This document shows positions 1-6,007 of a DNA stretch of 9,214 nt, piece by piece. The position numbers and the translations under genes were made by a program. How positions within the stretch are numbered: position 1 is the stretch's first letter; every line of letters begins with the position of its first letter. The notes below the pieces were generated by a model, which was not told the origin of the DNA, ran no database searches, and saw only the letters and a program-made list of their open reading frames with translations. Origin of the DNA: an uncultured Collinsella sp. (GTDB taxonomy: Bacteria > Actinomycetota > Coriobacteriia > Coriobacteriales > Coriobacteriaceae); assembly GCA_900549335.1 (NCBI GenBank), contig UROJ01000050.1, positions 1-9,214 on the forward strand, written 5' to 3'.

Positions 1-55
1 TGTGCGACGCTGCGATGATGAGGCCGTAACAAGGAACTGGTCTCAAGGAGGAATC

Positions 56-199
56 ATGATGTACGGAGCGGAGCAAGTACGCGAGCCGCGGTCGTTGGGA
101 AGGCGCATGGGTGATTCTGTGATCGCTGCCGTGTGCACGGGATTGATGGCGGTGCTTTGCATTGGGATGCTGTGGACCATGTCGCATGTGGGACAATAG
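56..199 (+). CDS. small single-span membrane peptide, function unknown
   Basis: This 47-residue peptide is preceded by a very strong Shine-Dalgarno sequence, AAGGAGG at 45-51. Two adjacent ATG codons (56 and 59) sit 4 and 7 bases downstream, so either may be used. The first 18 residues are polar with several arginines (EPRSLGRRMGD). They are followed by a hydrophobic stretch at about residues 20-42 (SVIAAVCTGLMAVLCIGML), long enough for one membrane helix, and a short tail ending HVGQ. Positive charges before the helix favour a cytoplasmic N-terminus. There is no cleavable signal site or lipobox that I can see. I do not recognise the family. The good ribosome site and membrane helix make it a likely real gene despite its size. 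A short hairpin lies just after the stop and rsmJ follows 63 bases later, so co-transcription with rsmJ is possible but unproven. Confidence 0.55.
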   Translation: MMYGAEQVREPRSLGRRMGDSVIAAVCTGLMAVLCIGMLWTMSHVGQ

Positions 200-203
200 C
201 GGA

Positions 204-220
204 CGGTTGGGTGCCAACTG
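204..220 (+). other. short hairpin after the small membrane peptide
   Basis: GGTTGG (205-210) can pair with CCAACT (214-219) around a GTG loop, with an extra C-G pair at 204/220. One of the pairs is a G-T wobble. It starts 5 bases after the stop codon. No T run follows directly, so it is at best a weak terminator or an mRNA 3' stabiliser. Confidence 0.25.
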
Positions 221-262
221 AGGTGGCGCTCACGTATTCGTTTTGCTTGCTAAGGAGTGTCC

Positions 263-967
263 ATGGGCGTCGTCGATCCCTTTTCTGTTGCTCGGACTGC
301 TGGGCTCGAGCTCGTGCGGACGTCCGAGGGCCTTACGCTCACCGACGGCACGATGGAGTTGCGTGCCGATTTTGGCCGCATGCTTCCACGGCTCAAACAG
401 GGCCGTTTGCGGCAAGAGCTACTGGTGAAGGCTGCGCGCGCAAAAGGCATCGAGCAACCATGGGCGATTGATGCCACGGCGGGCTTTGGCGAGGACTCGC
501 TGCTGCTGGTAGCCGCGGGCTTTACCGTCGATCTGTATGAACAGGATTGTGTGATCGCGGCGCTTCTCAAGGATGCCTTGGATCGAGCGGCGGGCGATTC
601 GGTGCTCGCTGCCGCCGTGGCGCGCATGCGCTTACATGCGGGCGAGGACAGCATTGCCGGCCTTCGCCATACGGCCGAGCTGATCGGGCAGGGCGAGCTC
701 GCGACTCCCGACGTGGTGTATCTGGACCCCATGTTTCCCGAGCGCACCAAGAGCGCGGCGGTCAAAAAGAAGTTTCAACTCTTGCATCATTTGGAACAGC
801 CGTGTGCCGATGAGGAGGCGCTGGTTAAAGCTGCGCTTGCGGCACGGCCGCGCAAGGTCGTTATCAAGCGGCCGGTGAAGGGGCCGCTACTTGCCGGCGT
901 TAAGCCGAGCTATCAGCTGGCGGGCAAGGCCGTTCGCTACGATGTTTTGGTGCCGCCGCGCCCGTAG
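263..967 (+). CDS. rsmJ: 16S rRNA (guanine-N2)-methyltransferase, RsmJ family
   Basis: This is a class I S-adenosylmethionine-dependent methyltransferase of 234 residues, close to the roughly 250 usual for RsmJ. In E. coli RsmJ makes m2G1516 in 16S rRNA of the small subunit. Visible motifs are the SAM-binding motif I DATAGFGEDS (residues 70-79), an acidic Glu at the end of strand 2 (LYEQD, about 91-95), the family catalytic motif DPMFP (155-159) followed by the RsmJ-like KSAAVKKK (163-170), and VVIKRP (199-204). The C-terminus VRYDVLVPP matches the RsmJ ending. A GTG at 257 is in frame but lies inside the ribosome site AAGGAG (252-257). The ATG at 263 has a 5-base spacer and is chosen. The N-terminal 60 residues hold the less conserved substrate-recognition part. 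The family assignment is strong; the exact target base is inferred by homology. Confidence 0.88.
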   Translation: MGVVDPFSVARTAGLELVRTSEGLTLTDGTMELRADFGRMLPRLKQGRLRQELLVKAARAKGIEQPWAIDATAGFGEDSLLLVAAGFTVDLYEQDCVIAALLKDALDRAAGDSVLAAAVARMRLHAGEDSIAGLRHTAELIGQGELATPDVVYLDPMFPERTKSAAVKKKFQLLHHLEQPCADEEALVKAALAARPRKVVIKRPVKGPLLAGVKPSYQLAGKAVRYDVLVPPRP

Positions 968-982
968 CTTGCGTGCGATGGC

Positions 983-1001
983 CGGCGCTTCGTCAGCGCC
1001 G
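983..1001. terminator. hairpin between convergent genes
   Basis: CGGCGCT (983-989) and AGCGCCG (995-1001) form a 7-bp stem with loop TCGTC, in the 48-base gap between rsmJ and the convergent small gene. There is no clear T run on either strand, so a role as a two-way terminator is only an inference from position. Confidence 0.35.
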
Positions 1002-1015
1002 TGCCGATGCGGGAC

Positions 1016-1312
1016 CTATTTCCAGGGGTGCGACGTCAGATGCCATCCGCCGCAGTATTCGCATTTGTAGCAGGCAAGGCCGCGCCGCCCGCGGTTTTCG
1101 CAGTCGGCCATAACGGCCTCGGCCTCGGCGCGTGTGTCGTAACGGTTTTTGCGTTCGCACGACTTGTAGCGCCAGGCTTCATCGCGCTCGGCGTCCAGGG
1201 CGTCGCGGCGCTCGTCTTCGCGTGCAAACAGGTCGCTCATATCGCCGCCCGTGGCAGCGCCCAAAAACTCGCTTTTGGCTTTTGACCAGGCGGCTCGCTT
1301 TTTGCTCCCCAT
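1016..1312 (-). CDS. small Cys/His-rich, putative zinc-binding protein of unknown function
   Basis: The product has 98 residues. The N-terminal half is highly charged (Lys/Arg/Glu/Asp-rich, with DLFAREDERRDALDAERDEA at about 27-46) and likely helical. The C-terminal half has C52, C71 and a knuckle-like cluster CYKCEYCGGWH (81-91) followed by H95, which could bind zinc. Similar CxxCGxWH tails occur in small uncharacterised actinobacterial and phage proteins, so nucleic-acid binding is possible, but I cannot assign a function. An in-frame TTG at 1333 would add seven residues but has no ribosome site. The ATG at 1312 has GAGAAGGG about 10 bases upstream and is preferred. The gene is divergent from the acetyltransferase at 1390, sharing a 77-base control region, and convergent with rsmJ. 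Confidence 0.65.
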   Translation of the reverse strand: MGSKKRAAWSKAKSEFLGAATGGDMSDLFAREDERRDALDAERDEAWRYKSCERKNRYDTRAEAEAVMADCENRGRRGLACYKCEYCGGWHLTSHPWK

Positions 1313-1336
1313 CTGCTTCGCGCCCTTCTCCAAACG

Positions 1337-1368
1337 TTGGTATCATTGCTCAATCAAAGTGATACCAA
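1337..1368. promoter_or_regulatory. dyad-symmetric putative operator in a divergent control region
   Basis: TTGGTATCA (1337-1345) and its exact reverse complement TGATACCAA (1360-1368) are separated by 14 bases, giving a centre-to-centre distance of 23 bp, about two helical turns. The dyad lies between the divergent small Cys-rich gene and the GNAT gene, in the AT-richest part of the gap. This fits a dimeric repressor site or overlapping promoter elements. The T-G wobble next to the arms could extend an RNA stem, but the AT-rich arms and position favour a DNA site. The regulator is unknown. The core GTTGGTAT also occurs twice upstream of the ATPase gene at 4215-4246. Confidence 0.5.
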
Positions 1369-1389
1369 TAAACGTGAGGTCGCCGCGTG

Positions 1390-1878
1390 ATGATCAGAAA
1401 AACCCTCGATACCGACATTCCCGCCGTCATGGCTATCTATGACGCGGCCCGCGCTTTTATGCGCGCGCATGGCAACGCCACGCAGTGGCCGGTAGGCACG
1501 CCCTCGGCCGAGCAGCTCAAAAGCGATATTGCTGCGGGCGGTAGCTATGTGTGCGAGGAAGACGGACGCGTGGTGGCGACGTTTGCCTTTCTGCCGGGGC
1601 CGGACAGTTCCTACGATGCGATTGAGGGCGGCCAGTGGCGCAGCGATGCCCCGTATGCTGTGCTGCACCGCGTGGCATCCGACGGCACTACGCATGGCGT
1701 CGCGGCCGCGATGTTTGCCTTTGCCAAGGAACGCATCGACCATCTGCGTATCGACACACACCAAGACAACCTGCCTATGCAGGGCGCCATCGCCAAGGCG
1801 GGGTTCGAGCGCGCCGGTGTCGTATATGTGTCGGACGGCACGCCGCGCATTGCGTTTGACTGGCTGCGCGAGGCATAA
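1390..1878 (+). CDS. GNAT-family N-acetyltransferase
   Basis: The product has 162 residues and a single GNAT fold, expected to move an acetyl group from acetyl-CoA to an amine. The N-terminus MIRKTLDTDIPAVMAIYDAAR is the usual first strand and helix. The acetyl-CoA pyrophosphate-binding motif A falls at about HRVASDGTTHGVAAAM (93-108), a relaxed form of the R/Q-x-x-G-x-G/A loop. Motif B is at 121-140 (IDTHQDNLPMQGAIAKAGFE), with the Asn and the final Gly-Phe typical of the family. The substrate cannot be read from the sequence. A GTG at 1387 directly precedes the ATG. With GAGG at 1376-1379 the spacers are 7 (GTG) and 10 (ATG), so the start could be either. The gene stands alone between a divergent promoter region and a strong terminator, so it is probably monocistronic. 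Confidence 0.82.
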   Translation: MIRKTLDTDIPAVMAIYDAARAFMRAHGNATQWPVGTPSAEQLKSDIAAGGSYVCEEDGRVVATFAFLPGPDSSYDAIEGGQWRSDAPYAVLHRVASDGTTHGVAAAMFAFAKERIDHLRIDTHQDNLPMQGAIAKAGFERAGVVYVSDGTPRIAFDWLREA

Positions 1879-1912
1879 GCGCCCAGGCGCATGCCAACAC
1901 TCCATCTAAATG

Positions 1913-1938
1913 AAAATGGCCCCGGGTGGGGCCATTTT
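1913..1938. terminator. strong intrinsic terminator, likely bidirectional
   Basis: AAAATGGCCCC (1913-1923) pairs perfectly with GGGGCCATTTT (1928-1938) around a GGGT loop: an 11-bp stem with a GC-rich core and A/T runs on both sides. A T run ends it on the + strand (TTTTT, 1935-1939), and the matching run of A's gives a T run on the - strand. It ends the GNAT transcript 35 bases after its stop. It would also stop any leftward transcript coming from 1939-2182. Confidence 0.88.
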
Positions 1939-2182
1939 TGGTAAAACGCGTCGTTGTGGGGCTCGCGTTGTTGCTGCCTCAGATGAGACCGGACGGGCAA
2001 AAGGGGAGGTGCCGGCTTTCGCAAGGCGCGAACCTACGAAAATCGCCGCGCGGCAACGCGGGGCGATGAGCTCGGTCGGGGGATAGGGCCCGCTTCGCCC
2101 GCCGGCCCGTAAATTGTATCATCCAGTGTGGAACGAGGATGCCCGTCGCCGCTTGCGATGGGCTTGCAATAAGAGGAGAGCC
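1939..2182. other. GC-rich non-coding region with RNA-like hairpins; leader or small RNA candidate
   Basis: No convincing gene fits this 244-base gap. Its GC-rich centre contains a hairpin at 2042-2067: ATCGCC pairs with GGCGAT, there is one G-G mismatch, then CGCG/CGCG closes a GCAA (GNRA) tetraloop. AGGT (2007-2010) can pair with ACCT (2032-2035) as the base of a branched element. GGGCC (2086-2090) pairs with GGCCC (2104-2108). The GNRA loop exists only in a + strand RNA, favouring a structured leader for the GTPase gene. Reading leftward, an extended -10 promoter-like sequence TGATACAAT (complement of 2113-2121) could start an RNA of roughly 190 bases ending at the terminator at 1913-1938. 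I matched it to no riboswitch or known RNA class by eye. Confidence 0.4.
2113..2121 (-). promoter_or_regulatory. extended -10 promoter-like sequence, leftward
   Basis: The - strand reads TGATACAAT, which is TGn followed by TACAAT, a close match to an extended -10 element. No good -35 hexamer lies 16-18 bases upstream, which extended -10 promoters can do without. On the + strand the same site gives TATCAT (2117-2122), one mismatch from TATAAT, with only a poor -35 (TTCGCC). Either strand, both or neither may be used. Confidence 0.28.
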
Positions 2183-4186
2183 ATGTCGAAGCAAGCGGTC
2201 GTTGGAATCTTGGCGCATGTCGATGCCGGCAAGACCACGCTGGCCGAGGCCATGCTGTTCAACGCGGGTCGCATTCGCAAGCGCGGCCGCGTGGACGATG
2301 GCGATTCGCATCTGGACACTGACGCGATCGAGCGCGAGCGCGGCATCACGATCTTCTCGTCGCAGGCCGTGCTCGACCACGGCGATACCCACGTCATGCT
2401 CGTGGATGCACCCGGCCACGTCGATTTTTCGGCCGAGGCGGAGCGCACGCTGCGCGCACTCGACTATGCGATTTTGGTTGTGGGTGCCAACGATGGCGTG
2501 CAGGGGCACACCGAAACCCTGTGGCGCCTGCTTGCGCGCTATGACATCCCGACGTTCGTCTATATCAACAAGATCGATTTGGAGAATCCCGGTCGCGATG
2601 TTTTGCTGGCACAGCTGGGGCAACGTCTTTCCGAAGGCTGCCTGGATGCCAACGAGCTGCTGACGGGCGGTGCCGTTCAGGAGGATGCTGCTGCGTTGGA
2701 CGAGGCGGCACTCGAGGAGTTTCTTGAAGCGGGTGAGCTTTCTGTCGCAACGCTGTCGCGCATGGTTGCCGAGCGCAAGCTCTTTCCTTGCTTTGCTGGC
2801 TCGGCGCTCAAGGACCAAGGCGTTGACGAGCTGCTGGATGGCATATGCGCGCTGATGCGTGAGCAGGCGTGGCTCCCGGAGTTTGCCGCGCGCGTCTATC
2901 GTGTCAGCCGCGGAGATCGCGGCGAGCGCTTGGCTTGGGTTAAAGTGACCGGCGGCACGCTGCATGCCAAACAGATGATTGACGGACGTTCCGGTGCCGA
3001 GGCATGGGAACAGAAGGTCGATCAGGTACGCATCTATAACGGCGAGAAGTATGAGCTTGCCCAAGAAGTTGCTGCTGGTGGTATTTGTGCCGTGACGGGT
3101 CTTGCGCACGTTCGCCCGGGGGACGCCTTGGGCGCGGAACCCGCGGGCGATGCGCCCGTCATTGCGCCGGTCCTCACCTATACGGTGCTTCCGGGCGAAC
3201 ACGATGTCCACGCGGTGTTCAAAGCACTGACTGAGCTGGCGGACGAAGATCCCATGCTCGGCGTAAGCTGGAATACGCATCTTGAGCAGATTCATTTGCA
3301 GCTGATGGGCGCCGTGCAACTCGAGGTCGTGCAGCGGGTGTTGGCTGATCGCTTTGATCTTACGGTTGGGTTTGAGCCCGGCGGCATTCTCTATAAGGAG
3401 ACGATCTCGCAGCCGGTCGAGGGCGTGGGCCACTTTGAGCCGCTGCGCCACTATGCCGAGGTACATCTGCGCCTGGAGCCGTTGCCAGCAGGTTCGGGCG
3501 TGCAGTTTGGCACCGTGACCTCGACCGACGAGCTCGATCTTAACTGGCAGCGTTTGGCACTCACCAACGCCATGGAGCGCGATCACCTGGGCGTGCTGAC
3601 CGGCTCGCCCATCACCGATGTGCGCATTGTGCTCACGGGCGGCCGCGCGCATGCCAAACACACCGAGGGCGGCGATTTTCGTCAGGCCACGTACCGCGCG
3701 ATTCGCCAAGGACTCATGCAGGCGCGTGAGGCCGACGCGGCGGTACTGCTGGAGCCGTGGTACCACTTTGAGCTCGAGGTGCCGGGGGAGTGCGTGGGCC
3801 GGGCGCTCTCAGATGCCACGCGCATGGGTGCCGAGTACGAGCCGCCGACGATGGCGGGCGACCGGGCGAAGCTTGTGGGTCGCGTACCGGCGTCTGAGGT
3901 GCAGGATTACGCGCTGGAGGTGGCTGCCTACACGAGCGGTCGCGGACATCTGTACCTAGAGTTCGCCGGCTATGCGGCATGCCACGATGCCGAGCGCGTC
4001 ATCGAGGCGGTCGCCTATGAGCCCGAGGCCGATCTGCCCAACACACCCGACTCGGTCTTTTGCTCTCACGGCGCCGGCTACACGGTCAAATGGTACGACG
4101 TACCCGCCGCAGCGCACGTAAAGATCGATCCCGCCACCTTCCGCCCCTGGCGAGCAGCAGACGCCGAGTTTTTCGGCCATAGGTGA
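2183..4186 (+). CDS. TetM-like translational GTPase (ribosomal-protection family, EF-G fold)
   Basis: This 667-residue GTPase is built like EF-G and the tetracycline ribosomal-protection proteins (about 640 residues in TetM). The G domain motifs are complete: G1 AHVDAGKTT (11-19), G2 RGIT (53-56), G3 DAPGH (75-79), G4 NKID (129-132), G5 GSA (206-208). Domain II follows, then a domain III-like segment around EQIHLQLMGAVQLEVVQRVL, a domain IV around LEPLPAGSGVQF, and a C-terminal domain V. It acts in the cytosol and is expected to bind the ribosomal A-site region. The domain IV tip loop, YYSPVS in TetM, reads AHAKHTEGG here, so tetracycline release cannot be assumed. The C-terminus (NTPDSVFCSHGAGY) resembles a chromosomal branch of the family. 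The ATG at 2183 with GAGGAG (2173-2178) is chosen over an upstream in-frame TTG at 2114, which lacks a ribosome site. Confidence 0.85.
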   Translation: MSKQAVVGILAHVDAGKTTLAEAMLFNAGRIRKRGRVDDGDSHLDTDAIERERGITIFSSQAVLDHGDTHVMLVDAPGHVDFSAEAERTLRALDYAILVVGANDGVQGHTETLWRLLARYDIPTFVYINKIDLENPGRDVLLAQLGQRLSEGCLDANELLTGGAVQEDAAALDEAALEEFLEAGELSVATLSRMVAERKLFPCFAGSALKDQGVDELLDGICALMREQAWLPEFAARVYRVSRGDRGERLAWVKVTGGTLHAKQMIDGRSGAEAWEQKVDQVRIYNGEKYELAQEVAAGGICAVTGLAHVRPGDALGAEPAGDAPVIAPVLTYTVLPGEHDVHAVFKALTELADEDPMLGVSWNTHLEQIHLQLMGAVQLEVVQRVLADRFDLTVGFEPGGILYKETISQPVEGVGHFEPLRHYAEVHLRLEPLPAGSGVQFGTVTSTDELDLNWQRLALTNAMERDHLGVLTGSPITDVRIVLTGGRAHAKHTEGGDFRQATYRAIRQGLMQAREADAAVLLEPWYHFELEVPGECVGRALSDATRMGAEYEPPTMAGDRAKLVGRVPASEVQDYALEVAAYTSGRGHLYLEFAGYAACHDAERVIEAVAYEPEADLPNTPDSVFCSHGAGYTVKWYDVPAAAHVKIDPATFRPWRAADAEFFGHR

Positions 4187-4214
4187 TAGAGGTTCAGTCT
4201 CTTTGTCGCTTCCT

Positions 4215-4246
4215 GTTGGTATAACTCGGTATAAGTTGGTATAACT
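4215..4246 (+). repeat. three GGTATAA direct repeats at 10-bp spacing, putative operator/promoter
   Basis: GGTATAA begins at 4218, 4228 and 4238, exactly 10 bp apart, so all three face the same side of the helix. The outer two extend to a 12-base identity GTTGGTATAACT (4215-4226 and 4235-4246). Each holds a -10-like TATAAC or TATAAG, so the array may overlap the promoter of the ATPase gene that starts 34 bases after its end. It looks like a cooperative binding site. The binding protein is unknown; the ATPase itself, with a probable winged helix, is one candidate. GTTGGTAT also occurs in the dyad near 1337. Confidence 0.6.
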
Positions 4247-4279
4247 ATTATCAGGGTTTGCCAATCCGAGGAGGCCGAT

Positions 4280-5398
4280 ATGAATCCAAATCCCTTTAAG
4301 CCCACAGCTGGTAAGCGGCCCCCGATACTCATCGGTCGCGAGTCGGTCATCGAAGATTTTGAGGAAGGGCTCGACAACGGCGCCGGAGCGCCAGGCAGGC
4401 TCATGCTCATTACGGGAAACCGCGGCTGCGGTAAAACGGTTCTCCTGCGGGAGCTGCAACGTCTAGCCAGCGAGCGCGGATGGGCGGTTGTCTCCGATTC
4501 CGCTTCGCTTGGCTTGTGCGATCGCCTGGCCGACGCGCTGCGCTCGAATAAACCCGTTGTGACGTCAATGGAGTTTGGGCCGTCGTTTGGCCGGATGTCG
4601 GTCGAGGCGGCTCGGGCAAAGGGCGAGACGTTGCGGGGGCTGGTCAACGAGCGCCTCAAGAAGCTCGGTCCAGGCAAGGGCATACTGTTTGCGATTGACG
4701 AGGCACAATCTGCGTCAATCGAGGAACTGGCGGCTCTTGCCGTTCTCTATCAGCAGGTGCTCGGAGATCAGGATGCTACGGGCCTGCCCGATAGCGACCA
4801 GTGCGGTCTTGCGCTGGTATTTGCCGGCTTACCCAGTATGGTTGACGACCTGCTCGAAGAGCCGAGCGTGACGTTTTTGCGCCGTGCTCAGCAGCGTACG
4901 CTGGGGGCGATTTCTTTGCCCAAGGTGCGCGATTCATATATCCAGACGGTCAAAGACGCAGGCCTTTACGTTGACGCGGAGACGGCGGACCTTGCGGCAC
5001 GCAAGAGCATGGGGCATCCCTACATGGTCCAGCTGGTGGGATATTACATGTGGCGCTCTGCTGTCCGGCGTGGCTCGCAGGTCATCGAAAGGCACGATGC
5101 CGAGGCTGGCCATGCGGATGCCGTCTCCGAGTTCTACGAAGCGGTTGACGCGCCTCTGTATTACGGGCTGCGCAGCCCTCAGCGTCTCTTTATCGAGGCC
5201 ATGGCGGTTGACGAGGGCAAGCCGACGCGCATGGCGGACATCATTGAGCGCTGTGACCGCACCCAGAGCTGGGCGAGTAAATATCGCGCAAGCCTGATTC
5301 GCGAGCGCGTCATCGAGGCTGCCGGATACGGCCTCGTCCGGTTTACCGTGCCCATGCTGGGCGAGTACATCCGCGACCGCGTTTTATGGCATGAGTAA
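4280..5398 (+). CDS. AAA/ORC-like P-loop ATPase with probable C-terminal winged helix
   Basis: The product is a 372-residue cytosolic ATPase. The N-terminal IGRE (18-21) is the box-like start seen before many ORC/Cdc6- and STAND-like ATPase domains. Walker A is GNRGCGKT (46-53). Walker B is ILFAIDEA (135-142), with Asp140-Glu141 for magnesium binding and hydrolysis. LALVFAGLPSMV (about residues 176-187) fits the sensor-1 strand, and a helical lid region follows. The last 90 residues (about 285 on, LRSPQRLFIEAMAV... to the C-terminus) look like a winged-helix DNA-binding domain. GAGGAGG (4268-4274), 5 bases before the ATG, sets the start. Such stand-alone ATPases are common in actinobacteria and largely uncharacterised; I give no specific function. 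It has its own upstream repeat array and is followed at the stop codon by a palindromic repeat, so it is probably a single-gene unit. Confidence 0.75.
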   Translation: MNPNPFKPTAGKRPPILIGRESVIEDFEEGLDNGAGAPGRLMLITGNRGCGKTVLLRELQRLASERGWAVVSDSASLGLCDRLADALRSNKPVVTSMEFGPSFGRMSVEAARAKGETLRGLVNERLKKLGPGKGILFAIDEAQSASIEELAALAVLYQQVLGDQDATGLPDSDQCGLALVFAGLPSMVDDLLEEPSVTFLRRAQQRTLGAISLPKVRDSYIQTVKDAGLYVDAETADLAARKSMGHPYMVQLVGYYMWRSAVRRGSQVIERHDAEAGHADAVSEFYEAVDAPLYYGLRSPQRLFIEAMAVDEGKPTRMADIIERCDRTQSWASKYRASLIRERVIEAAGYGLVRFTVPMLGEYIRDRVLWHE

Positions 5399-5428
5399 TG
5401 TGACAAAGGGACGGCCCCTTTGTCACAT
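5398..5428. repeat. palindromic dispersed repeat, copy 1
   Basis: ATGTGACAAAGGG (5398-5410) and CCCTTTGTCACAT (5416-5428) form a 13-bp perfect stem with loop ACGGC. The first base is the last A of the ATPase stop codon. No T run follows, so it is not a standard terminator, although the hairpin could protect the mRNA 3' end. A near-identical copy lies at 8499-8533. I recall the same palindrome in many places in Coriobacteriia genomes, which would make it a REP-like element. Confidence 0.8.
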
Positions 5429-5449
5429 CGATATTTGAGAGGCTGAATT

Positions 5450-6007
5450 ATGGTGATTCATACCGAGCGCTTGACGCTTCGCCCGTGGCGCGAGACGGAT
5501 GCGGAGAGCCTGTTTGCATATGCGAGCGACCCGGACGTGGGGCCGGCTGCGGGCTGGCCGCCCCATCGAAGCATTGAGGAGAGCAGGGAGATCATTCGGA
5601 CAGTCTTTGCGGCGCCCCATACCTTTGCCGTTTGCCTGGCTGCGACAGATGAGCCCGTGGGTAGTATCGGACTCATGCCATCTCGCTGCGAGTCAAACCG
5701 TCGAGATGACGGTCTCGAACTCGAAGTGGGCTATTGGATCGCCAAGCCGTTCTGGGGCCGAGGCTTTGCTCCCGAAGCGGTACGAGCCATGCAGCGCTAT
5801 GCGTTCGAAACGCTTGGCTGCAAGGCGCTTTGGTGCGGATACTACGAGGACAATAACAAGTCGTTACGCGTTCAGCAAAAGTGTGGATTCACGCCACATC
5901 ACGTTGAGCGCGATGTGCCCTGCGAGCTTATGGGCGATGTGCGTACCGAGTACTTTACGTATTTGACCCGCGAAGACTGGCGTGGGCGAGCAGAAGGGGA
6001 GCGATGA
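5450..6007 (+). CDS. RimJ/RimL-type GNAT N-acetyltransferase
   Basis: This 185-residue acetyltransferase belongs to the RimJ/RimL/Acetyltransf_3 type. The start IHTERLTLRPWRETDAESLFAYASDP (3-28) is the signature opening of this group. LEVGYWIAKPFWGRGFAPEAV (91-111) carries acetyl-CoA motif A with the W-G-R-G-x-A loop, and NNKSLRVQQKCGF (135-147) is motif B. Known members acetylate ribosomal-protein N-termini (S5, S18, L12) or small amines, including antibiotics. The substrate here cannot be read from the sequence. GAGAGG (5437-5442), 7 bases before the ATG, supports the start. Its TGA overlaps the ATG of the UvrA-like gene (ATGA, 6004-6007), so the two are an operon and probably translationally coupled. 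Confidence 0.85.
   Translation: MVIHTERLTLRPWRETDAESLFAYASDPDVGPAAGWPPHRSIEESREIIRTVFAAPHTFAVCLAATDEPVGSIGLMPSRCESNRRDDGLELEVGYWIAKPFWGRGFAPEAVRAMQRYAFETLGCKALWCGYYEDNNKSLRVQQKCGFTPHHVERDVPCELMGDVRTEYFTYLTREDWRGRAEGER

Noticed and set aside
250..765. 171-residue open frame on the - strand opposite rsmJ
   Set aside because: Ser/Ala/Arg-rich low-complexity translation fully antisense to conserved methyltransferase motifs.
2114..2182. Upstream TTG start adding 23 residues to the TetM-like protein
   Set aside because: It has no ribosome site and the added residues lie before the normal EF-G-type N-terminus; the ATG at 2183 has GAGGAG at proper distance.
2139..2663. Open frame starting at the ATG at 2139, a possible leader peptide for the TetM-like gene
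   Set aside because: The preceding ACGAGG touches the ATG with no spacer, and the frame runs deep into the GTPase gene with Arg/Ser-rich content; it is a shadow frame, not a short leader.
1979..3766. 595-residue open frame on the - strand opposite the TetM-like gene
   Set aside because: It is antisense to a clearly conserved GTPase, has no recognisable domain and no suitable ribosome site; long shadow frames are expected in GC-rich coding DNA.
2183..4186. Naming the GTPase tet(M), tet(W) or tet(O)
   Set aside because: Sequence is only family-level similar and lacks the domain IV tip loop; a resistance gene name would overstate the evidence.
4215..4246. Short CRISPR-like direct repeats
   Set aside because: Repeats are only 7-12 bases with 3-base spacers and no cas genes nearby; they fit an operator array instead.
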